Source of the DNA: Branchiostoma floridae
Lineage: Eukaryota; Chordata; Leptocardii; Amphioxiformes; Branchiostomatidae
DNA length: 64,000 nucleotides
Assembly (NCBI RefSeq): GCF_000003815.2
Contig: NC_049991.1
Span: 16,060,971 to 16,124,970 of the forward strand
Direction of reading: 5' to 3'
The notes beneath the pieces are model-generated. The model was not told the origin of the DNA. It did not search any database and saw nothing but the letters and a program-made list of their open reading frames with translations. How positions within the stretch are numbered: position 1 is the first letter of the stretch; each line of letters opens with the position of its first letter. Below, one piece after another: positions 10,901-22,900 of this stretch. Made by a program: the position numbers and the translations under genes.

Positions 10901-13900
10901 AACTTGAGGACCTACCTCGTTCCTGCATGCTCTTGTCTTGAGACAGGCCAGGCATGTCCTTCATGCCCCTGTACTCCTTGGTGAGTTCCTTTAAGAAGTT
11001 GAGGTGGCTGGAGGACCTGGCCTCCCACTCCTGCTCATTGTCCCCCACTACAGGCCACGGCAGCACAAAGATGTGGGACAGGGCCCGGCACACCAACAGC
11101 TGGACCTGGGTGCACAAAGAAGGAAAATGATCTTGATCCAGTTTTAGCTCACTGAAGAGCTAGTCTTCCACTGGTTTTGACAGAGAAGGCAGATGCTATG
11201 TACAGTATCTTCAGTTTCATTGTACTGGGGAAATTCCCCTAGCCTTTTTCGACAAGCACAATGAACAGTGCACCACGGCTTAACGTCCCATCTTAAGGAC
11301 AGCAACCCTTTCATGTAGCGTGCATGTCTTGTGAGCGACACAGCCACAACTCACTGCCTCTAGCTCCAGAGGCAGGGTTGCTAACCATTGGCCTACGCAC
11401 GCTACCTTGCACAGGTGTGCAAGGTGAGATGTGACTAGTGGTAAATGGAAACTTGTAGACGCATTTATGTCATATTAGGCATTCACTGAGGCACGGCACG
11501 GGCCACGGCAGCACAAAGATGTGGGACAGGGCTCTACATACCAACAGTTGGACCTGGGTGCACAGGTGGGCAAGGTGAGATGTGACCATTTACAGATGAA
11601 AGGTTGTTATCAGATGTCACATTAAGGATTAGACAATCACTGAGCCATGCCCCTTAATTGCAATCAATCACAAGCATAAAATCATTCCTTTCTGAAAAAA
11701 AATTCCTGACTGCTGCTCTTATAACTTTGTACATTGAAACCTGAATGAAAGGTTACAAGTGATAACTTTTGGGGTACATATCATACTGCTGTAGCTTCAA
11801 CATCTTGAGATAGTACTTCAACATTAAATTCTCTCTACTATAAACAAACAAACAAACCAGCTAAATTAGATACCTCTGTTGGTAATGTTGTGATGGCTCC
11901 ATGGCTGACACTAGAGAACAGGGTCTGTACTGAGGGCAGGGCCATGAGGAAGGAGGGGCGCACCGTGGTCACCAGGGACAGGAACAGGTGTGCTGCTGTC
12001 AGGGTCACCTTCTCAGGTATCTGCCACAACAAAATCAGCACATCAGTGAAGAAAAGGAAAAAAAGAAGACAAAAATTTGAACTATTAGCCTCCAATAGCA
12101 TTTATACACCAGGTCACATATGTCCACTAGCTTGAAAAAATACATCCAAGACATTTCCAAAGCAATGTACTCCAGTATAATACATTCCTGCATATCTATA
12201 ATGTGCATACTGGGGTTGCCTCACTAGAGAACTCTCAAACGCACTGTTTTTCAAAGCGGCAGATATAGATAACCTGGCTGATGACTGATAATTGAGCTTA
12301 GGTACCATGAAACATTAAAAACATTTGTGAATACCTGATTCAACTTCAGGTAAATGATGTTCAGAGAAAAAAGTTGTAGGGTTTGGGGTATAGTTTTATG
12401 CCATACTAAATCTAGTTTCAAGCACATGTGCCTCCTTTTTGTGAATTTGTATTTCCTTCTCATTGTAATACAACTAAATTTTACCTGAGTCTTTAGCAGC
12501 GGTGTGCTGGCATCCACAATGGTAGAGACTATGGAAGCAAATTTGTCTTGCTGGTGATTGGTCTGTTTGGTCAGGTGATAGAACTGTGACAGCCAATGGG
12601 AGTAGGCATGGAGTGCTGCAAGGGACTGGGCATGTCTGCACAAGAAAATAGTCATCATCAGTATTGTAAAAATGGTATAAAGTTTTCTTTCACTAAGATC
12701 TTATAAACATAGACCTATGTATTGAAGATATAATGTCTCAATACGATTTGTATTAGTTTCAGTACTATAGCAAAATTGATGAGGCTTAATCAATGTTACA
12801 TCTTTTTGGACTGAGGGACATACATTCAAGAAAGCCAGCTAAATTTTGTCTGAGATATGATGTTTCAACTGTTTGAAATGATAGCATGGGATGTAGGCTG
12901 ACTGTAATTTTATGTTATCTATGTATGTCTTGTTTTATCTTTCTTAGAAGAGTAACAGTCACTAGCTAGACAGATGAAGAAGAGACAGAAACATTACTTA
13001 ACACTAATAGACAAAACATCAGCACAACTGCAAGTACTTACACTTCAATGAAGTCTGGACGTAGGACAGTTGGAATGGCAGTATGTACATCATATAGCTT
13101 TAACTTGGTGCTATACACAGCAGCTTGGCACAGTCTGGGGGGAAAATAAAAATTGAGACACCTCAAAATAGGATATTTCAAGACAATTCTATCCTGTATG
13201 TAAAAGTTTATTCATTTGGGATAGTGTTCTTGCCGCAAAAGCGCCACCTACATTGGCTACATATAGCAGCAAGAAGCAGAACTCCAATTAGAAGCTCTGA
13301 GGAAGATGTCTGACAGACATCGAAACGTCAGCAGGTGAGATAAACTGGTTGTGTAAAAGAAAACTCTTATGTCTTATGTTCTACCAACCTGATGTAATTA
13401 TTTTCGCGTTTATTCATTTCTATTTAAAACAAGTGAGTTTGTATCAAAGTCACCTAAAATTCATGAAAAGAGTGTTTCTTGGCATAACTGTCATAATTGG
13501 TAAACTGGCATTTCACACCAGCTTTGCACATGACGTGCAATTTCTATAAGACCAGACTAATAAGTTACCAAAGCACATCTCATTTTCATTTTATCATTAT
13601 TCTAAGAAAAAATATTGGCTACAGCTTCTATGTGTGTAATGGCAATAGAAGTTCAGAATTTTCATTCATTTATTTTTCAGTTGTGACGTAAGAGACACAT
13701 ACATTGTTGCTGCCACACTAGTCAGGGGATGGTAATAATATACAACATACAACTACAACGTAGAGACTTCCTTGCCTTTCCACCAGCGACAGTGCATCCT
13801 GTAGTCTCTGAGGGAACATCTCCCCGATGAAGTGTTCTGCCAGCCTGCCGATGGCCTGCAGCATGGAGCCCAGGTCCCGCAGGCTACAGTGGAGCCTTCT

Positions 13901-16900
13901 GCACTCATTCTCCGCTGTGATGTTCAGTCTTCTTCCTAACGTTCAACAAGAAATGATAGTCAAATTGTTACTTTAAGCATATACAGTACATGTACATGTA
14001 CTAGGGACCACGGCTGTAAAAGGACCAACTGGCCATTGAGGTAACTTTTTGGCGGTCTCTTAGATCATTTTCCCCGTTGCCCATAGCACCAAGAGTGTTG
14101 TCTACAGTGGCAACTTGTGTACTGTGACCATTTCTTCAGTGGTCACATTAGACAGGTTTGACAATAATTGTGCAATATAGACATTTTCCAAATTGAGGAA
14201 ATTTGAAAAATACTGACATAACATGTAACTAGTGGTGCGTACCTAAACTCATATTCAGGTTCAGGTCCAGATTCAAGTCCAGCAGTTCAGGTTCAGGTCC
14301 GGACTTATAAGTCCGGACCTGAACCCATCATTGCGTATTATGTGCGCTAGAAAGTTTTCTTTTTTTGAGGGGGAGGGGGGATGGTGCATATAAAATTGCA
14401 TGTTAGCATGAACTGAAATGCAATGTGAAAAATACATGCAAATTATATACAGCCAGTGTAAACACAAAATGTTTTTGGCTTTTTCAAGTGCAAATTTCAC
14501 TGTCTATGGAAGGTTTTAGATGGTTTAGAACAAGAAAAGGGAATATAAGTGACAGACAGCTTTCGCAAGTCTGGACTTGAGTCCCGACATTTAGGTTTTT
14601 TTTGGACTTGGACCTAAACATTTTTAGGTCCAATTCCAAGTCCGGGCTTTAGGTACGCACCACTACATGTAACTATCTTTTTCTCTGGCAAAACTTCTTT
14701 AAGACATTTCTTAATAGTTGAAACATGTCAGGTGTAGCCAGTTCTGAAAGAAGGCTATGGTAAAGTGAAAAAAAGTTGGCAGTTTGAGCTATACTTGTTA
14801 ACCATAGATTCTTACTTACCGTTTGCCTCACTCACTACATACTGATCCAACCCCAGGTAGATGTCCAGGTACTCTTGAAATGGTGGATACTGCAGGTAGG
14901 ATGAACATTAGGTTATACAAACATGAAATAAATAGTCTGTTTTATAATCATTTATGTACATGGTTGACGGCAACACTTGACATATGGCACTACATTCAGG
15001 ATTCAATAAGATGCTATAAAAAGTGTCTGTTAGAGCATGTATGCAAGATGCAGAAGATTTCGATTCAGACTTAACTTAACTGGCTTATTACAAGTACTAG
15101 TATGACGGATGTAACATTATGCCAAATGTCACAATAAGTCATTGTCATTACATTCTTACATTTAAAACATGTGATCTAAAACAATTAAACATTTTCTTTC
15201 CTTTAAAAGACAGCAAAATTTTATTGGAAACAACAGGACTATGAGAAGAATACAATCAGTCATGTAGCAACATTTCACAAATGTACAACAGATACATGTA
15301 CTATGAAAGTTTGATTTTTACATTGAAAAATAAAGTTTTTACATGGTAGTAGGTGAGAGTTATTAGTCTATCATCAGTCCTTACCAGTGTCCTGAAGGCC
15401 TCCTCTGGCAACAGTTCAGCTATCTTAGCCACAACCTCCAGACATTGTCTCAGGAAGTGTTGCCATTCTGTCTCCTCCTGAGAAGGGGTACACATGTTTT
15501 TATTTATTACTTAGAATATATTTATCATGCTCAGAATATTGTTATTGATTGCTATTCTGTCCATTTTTGTATTGCCATCATCTTTGTCAGCAGGGACAGC
15601 CTTTGCAAAGGATACAGGATAGTTTGATATCCCTGATATCCCTGCTTATGTGTTTTGAACAGCCAAACCAAAAAATAAATGGATTTATTACCACTATACA
15701 GGACTTGTGCTAAAGGTCTTTTTTAAGGCCGTATGGGCAGTGGGTTGTTATCCACTGTGTCTAGGGAACAGAAATGGACGGCTGAGCCCATAAAATTCAG
15801 GAAACTTTCTTAGACAGTTATATCATAATCTGAATCTTGCATTACAAATGTGAATGGAGGTGAGGAAGTAACAAAACTTCACTGAGCAGGTAGTCTACTT
15901 GTACATGTATGTAGTCTTCCATAGCAGTTTTAAGTTGAGCTAAAGTAAAAGCAAATGAACAAGAAGGGAGTACAGGAAAATGTTTCTATTTGTGTGTATC
16001 TATTGACAAATCATCTTGAAAAGCAAGTGACTCATCTTGAAAGTCTCAGAGAGCTATAAAAAATGCAGGAAGTGAAAACAACAAGAGGAAGTGAATGAAA
16101 CAAAAACAGGGCATGAGAGAAGAAGTGCAGACAGTACAGTGTGTTCTGTGGCAGGGCGGTGCTGGCTGGCGCAGTGTGGGAGGTACGGAGATCTTACATC
16201 ATCGTCGAGAACCTCGTCGTCCAGCTCCTCCAGCTGGGCCTGGTTGTACCTGAACTGCAGCTTCCGCACGATCTCACACATCAGGGTCACCAGGGCATCC
16301 TTGTACCTGAAACATCAGAACACACATCAGGGTCACCAGGGCATCCTTGTACCTGAAACATTTGTTGATGGTTAGACATCCAGGTGAGAAATTACATAAT
16401 GCAAAGTAAATGAAACAACTGAATGATTTCTCTAAAGTGTCAGATGTTTCAGATAGCATCCTCCATCTTTCATAAGAGACTGAGAATGTGTAAGCTGTAT
16501 ATTTGTGACATGTGAACTTAATCAGCTCATGTCATCGACTATCTAGGGCAAAGGAATGTGAAGAACTTTTATAACAATGGAATAGCTTACTTCTGAACTT
16601 GGCATATTGTTGTACATGGTGTAATTGGGAAGGTTTAAACTAAATACACTGTGCCAGCCATCACTAAATGGGACATCCTTTACAAGCTGCCCAATGTTCA
16701 AGGACTTGACAAATACAAGTCATTCCTAAACTTGCAGAATCCTACCAGCCCATGTTTCTCCCTTAAGGTTGACATTGACATGTGCGCATGTGATATAAAC
16801 AGATTAACAGTGAGAAGAATTGAACCCACTTGGCCACAGTGTTGTTCCCATCAGCATTCCTGCCCTTGGTGAGGTTGTGGAGGAAGTCCAGAAACACCAT

Positions 16901-19900
16901 CCACACGTCCAGACATGCGTAGTAACCCTCCTGCTGAGGCTGGGGGAATAACACATCTGCTTGTCATCTTGCAATATTTCTACTTCATTTAAGAATGTGA
17001 GTTATAAGTTGGTTCAATTAGTCGGTTTTAGGTTTAAGAAACATTTTTTGAGCTTCATCTGCAGTACACACACTCACAAACATACATATACAATATCCAT
17101 GCTGTGTATTGCATTAGAGCTATTCTTTAATAAGAATACCGTCAAGTTACTTGATGGTCAAAATTAAAGGAGGGTGAGTTAGTGCAGGAGCTATACAAAC
17201 CTCACTTGTGTCATACATCCCATATTTTGAAATTGATAATGACACTCCTTAACATTAATCAGCAAAATCTTATATTGGAAATAGAGGGAATTAGTGGCCA
17301 TTATTTTATAGAGTATTTCCCACAGAATTATCTGAAGGTTGTGGTTGGTGGAAAATTTGAGACGGCCTCACCTGCTTGAAAGTGTACTTGAACAGTAAGG
17401 CTAGAAAGTCCACCACTGGAAACTGGGAGTTGGACTCAAACCTTCTTAGATGGACGCTTACAAACAGCCTCAGGAATTCTGTGAACTTGTCTATGTACCT
17501 GCAGGAGAAAGAAACATCTTCGATTTAGTTGCTTAACAGACAATATATATGGCATGTGCATTTTAACCAAATTCTGCACTAACTAAAAAATGTAAGTATG
17601 CAAAGCTCTAACACATTTTATACGGCCATTTGTGTAACTAAATCAGGAGGTGATCCCTTCAACTAGCAAAAACTTGCTGCACATCTACATCTACTCTTGT
17701 GTGTCTTTGACTTTATTCGAATTGCAACAAGGTACAATACAAGCTGGACACCAGGCAGCTAACTGGCTGATATTGTGACCACATACATATAAAAATACTC
17801 TTGTGTGTCGCAAGAAAATACACTGTTACACCACTTCGTGGACCTTCTGTCAAGACGGTAAGCCTACTGCAATTTAGAACAGGAGACTTCCAAGCAAAAT
17901 ATTTGTACTAAGAGTACACAAATGACATGTAGCTTATGATACAGTCTTGTTGCTGAAACATAACCTGTGTGCTTTGACACAAACTTACATCTCGTCTAGC
18001 TCTGCTAACTTATTCCCATAAGCTCCTGATGGCGGCTCCTTCGTCAGCCTCTGTAGCAGCTGGAACGTCTGCTGGAACATCCGGTACAAATACTCCTCAA
18101 AATCCGCAGGCACGCAGCTCTTCGACATGACTTCATTTATACAACACATGGCCAGTATGCCGAGGTTCGTGGTCTTTCCCGCGCCGTTACGGCCTCCGCC
18201 AAAGTTCGACAAGCCGCTAGGGGAGCCCTGAGAGTTTGGGTCACAGCCGAAACTGGCAAACTTGAATATGGTGATGAGTAAGGATGGGGTGATGACTGAG
18301 GAGAGGGGGATCCAGCTGAAGAGGTGGTTGAGACACTGCAGGGCCTGTGCACTCATGTGCTCACTGTCGTGGTCCAGGGATGGCAGCGGTCGAATGTTCT
18401 CCTTGTCACTCACCTGGAACATTCCACTGATGATGCTACCTGAGGGGTCATAAAATAAACAAGATCTGTGTTATGGTGACGTGTTTGTTGAAACCATCCT
18501 TTAACAGCAACAAATCTTTCGACTTGAGAAATGGCATGGCAATGGAATACAATATGCATATCAAGGTTTTTAAACCTCTTTATCAAGTGCTGGTAGAGCA
18601 CAGTGAGCTTGAGATGCGATGTTAACTTAACACCATAAGCAATTTTCTGCAAGGGTAGTCAATTGTGTAACAATGTTGTCGTAACTTGTTGTATTTTTTT
18701 CCAACCACAAAGAGTATTCATAGTAAGCTACAGTATGCAAGTGTATCTCAAAACCCAAAGAAAGAATACTACTTTACCAGAATTCATAGGTGAAGAGTTC
18801 CAGGAGCTGTTACTGGAGTCGTCATGGTTGGGGGAGGGGGGCGGTGTTGCCGTGGTTACCATGTGGCTACTCTTCTCAAGAACCTGTTCCAACAAGCCTG
18901 AGGAAAATGATACCAACCAGGCATTAGCAAGGAGAAACCTCATGATCAGCATAGTCAAATAGTCACTCTCCAAAAGATTGGCTTATCAGTCCAGAATTGG
19001 CATTTCATGTGACTAAACTAACTATCCACCTAAAGTGGAGCACAGTGACCTATCAATTATGAGTCTAGAACACTAGAGTCAGGGTTGTTATGTGGCATTA
19101 ATGCTAGACCGTCTAGCATTAATGCCACATAACAACCCTGACATATTATTAACTTGGAATGCAGCCATAGCGGCAATACCTGTTCTGATTGCCTCCTTAT
19201 ATAAGTTATATTTCCTTGCTCCGGTCTAACTCCACTCTGACAGCAGACAGATGGGTTGGAGCAGGTATATATTTCACGGCTGGATTTCAGGCTGCCAACA
19301 CACTGTTAATCACAAAGAAGCAAATAACTCTTTTGAGACCCTCCTTACCTGATAGTAAACTGAGAACAGTTGGCACTTGTTCCAGCAGCAGTCTGTGGAG
19401 CTCCTGTTTCCTAGCAACACTCAGGTCCTCCCGTGGACATGCCATCTCTTCTGATGTGGTCTGGAGCATCATCAGGCCTAGGGAGGCCGTCTCTGGCTGC
19501 TGTATCATCTACACGGTAAACATGTAAAGTGTTAAAGGTATTCGTAATCATTTGACAGTGGAACTGGAACATGTGGATATCTGTGAATAGTCTCATCAGG
19601 TTGGTACGTCACTGAATAAAGAGACTCTTTTTACACAACACTTGCTTCATTACTTACAATGTTTCAGCGACTATCTGTCACCTTCCTCCGGGCAATTCTG
19701 ACTGGTTCACATTGTACTGCAGCTATAGGTGCTACCAATTAAAGAGTGTGGTCACAAACCTAAAGTGGATAGTTTGATACCAGTGGCAATGTCCATAAGA
19801 ATGATGGACATAGAGACAAATAATGACAAAAACAATGAACGACTTAATAAGCTAAAGAGAGCTTCCAAAAACCATTTATTAAGCGAGTTGAGAAACTAGA

Positions 19901-22900
19901 CGGAATAACCTAATTCTAAAACAATATCCTGCTATTTTGTGATCTTTTTCACAAAGGTCATTCTATCCTTATCATCCTACTATAGTCCCTACCTGTAATA
20001 TATTTGTGAAGAAGTCTGGATAGAAATGCGGCCAGTCGATGCGTCCAATGTCCACGATGACTTTACAGATCTTGTTGCGTACGTAAGGAGCCACGACCTT
20101 GTGTCTCTCCATGAGGAAGTTGATGAGCGATGTTCTAATCTCCATCTTGTCATGTCCCAGGATGCCCATCCACAGCTTGTTCACTATGTTCTGTAGAAGT
20201 AAGGAGCAATATTGTCAGATTATAGATGTGTGCATATTCAGGAAGAGGACAATGTTTTATGTAAGGTCAGGATTGAGTGCTTCTGTCAAGGGAAACTTGG
20301 AAGGCAGGTCATAGTCAAAAAGGCGTCAAAAGGATGACGGCAGAGACACAACGATTTACCAATTTCCACAGTCTTCACCGGAATGACGAGAGAGTGGTAC
20401 CTGACTTGCTTTTATAGCCTAAACTCTAGTTAGAGCAAGGTGCCCTTGGCAGGTAGGAAACAACAGAGGAGCTGCCAAGTACTTAACCAGACCAGAGCTT
20501 ATATGTAAGGCTGTTGCTCAAGCTCTTATACCGTGATGGCTTCTTCAGGAAATACCCAGGAAAACTAGTGGCATGTTCAGATCATGGTTGTCACCAAGAC
20601 TTATATACATGTACATGATACTGTTGTACCTAATTATACAGCACATGTACATGTAGTCTTTAGGACACCATGTGTACTGGGGTATTGGCTAGCACTATAT
20701 CTCACAAGAATCACTGCTCTGTCAGCTGTCTAGCCAGTTCAGAATCTAAACAAACTTCATGCCCATAGCCAGGATTTTGCCTGGGGGGGTTCGTTTTACT
20801 CTTTGGCGGACCAACGAGCGCCAAAGGCGCGAGGCCAGCGCCGAAGGCGCGAGTTTCCTAGGGGGGTCCGGGGGGAAAATTTTAAAAATTGAACTCTCTG
20901 AAATAGCATTTCCTGCGTTTTTGAGAGATTTTCACACAACTGCTTCAGACATTATTTTATTCGACGAAAACGAAAGATTGGGTACATCAGTTATGAAATG
21001 GCACGTCATCACTTTTCCGAACTTTTAACTGGCTCTGATACCCCATTCAATTTGTATACGACAACCGACACGTAACTTCGAAAACTGGATGCTTTACAAC
21101 GTTCTTGTACTTGAAATGTTTTTCCTCTTAGAAATGGGTGAAACTACATCCTGCCAATCAGCAGGCTCTATCACTGTGTATACCTTTGTTGCACAACAAT
21201 TGTACAAGATAAAAAGTATGTCATCTACATTTATTAACTACAGTTCTATAGATAATCTTAACTTATGTCAGCGCTGTCATCCACAGTCCGCCAAAGAAGA
21301 CTTCCGGGCGCCTTTTACCATAGCAACAGCCAGGCTTGACTTTTTTGACTGCGGTCAGCCACTTTCATTGCCACCCCCGTTAAACTCCAGCTCCGGCCCG
21401 CACGGTTCAACTCTTGCCAGCACGGTCCAGCTCCGGCCCGCTTTGATTCCAGCTCCGGCCCGCACGTTCCAGCTCCGAGCTGGAATCAGTGCGGGCCGGA
21501 GCTGGACCGTGCGGGCAAGAGCTGGACCGTGCGGGCAAGAGCTGGACCGTGCGGGCTGGAGCTGGAGTTCAACGAGGGTGATGGCGTGAAAGTTGTCTTT
21601 CTAACGCGTGCCGCGCCCCGCCTCGCACGGGCCGGGTCTTTTACAAAACAGTAGCACGCCCCGGACTCAGGAAGAACTAACTGTAAACCGCAGGGTTCAT
21701 CTTTACTCTATGGCAATGTCTCGGAGCAATTTTTCTAGGATTCTAGACCCGTTGGAAATACAAATTAGTCCGCCCTTTAAAATTATTGTGCATTGAAAAA
21801 ACGGACCTTCGAGAAAAAAGCGGACCTTCGAGCCCGCGTGGGGGGTGCGTCCGCACCCCCCCAAACCCCCCCTGGCTACGGGCATGAACTTTTGCCTGTC
21901 TCTAGCTACACGGCTCTACCATGGCTATTGTATGCTGTAAGAGTTACATATCTAGAGAGTCCAACATACCTCCAGCACAGTGAGACAGTACATCATGACG
22001 TACTCGTTCTGTGTCTGAGACATGAAGTAGAAGCAGTGCCGCCATGCTCCGGACTGCTGCATAAAGGCACCCAGCTGCTGCTCTGTAAGGGCAGAATTAG
22101 GAAAAAAACATTCAGCACATGGTAGAACTGCTATCCTGTACATGAAGGTTTAACGTTTAGGATTTCTGAAAGGTTTTCGGAAAACCCTGTCCAGTACTGA
22201 CAGCCGAAAGTCCTGTCCAGTCTGAAAAGAGAGTCTGCATGGGGGTATAAGTTGTAAGCTATAATTCTATATCACTTGCCTGGTTGGATATAACTTTACA
22301 TGGTGACACTGTAAAGTAGCAAGTTTTATCTAACACATCATGAAGACATATATGTGCCATATGCCATTAAGGAGTAACACACATGCAACTCTTTTCACAC
22401 CAGCACTTAGCTACAGCAAGAATTTTTTACCGGAAAATTATGAGGGCAAAACTGTTAAGACAGAGTACATTCTTATTCTGCTAGATGACTTCTGTTTCTT
22501 AAAAATGTATTTGTAACCTATTTTGATTGTCAATATTGCAGAGAGAAAGACATCATCTGATACTCACAGAAAGGTCTAAGAACTTACCAATTTCCCTTTT
22601 TCTTTCATTAGAGGTGCAACCATTGAAGAATTCATTCATTAAGGTCTCCAGGGCTCGAAGAGATGCTTCGTCTGATGCCTGTAAGATATCAGATACATAG
22701 ATTTTTCTTTAATAACTATTTCAATAAGGGGCTTTAGAAAACTCTACTATACTCTTGATATATTCAACTTCATCACGACACAAGTTACTGCTGCATATTC
22801 TTTGGGCAAATAAGAAGCTACGTTATCATCTGACTCTTAGAAATACATGTAAAACGCAATTTAAGACAATCATTCAGAAGTAGCTCTTGTCGTCTTTCAG

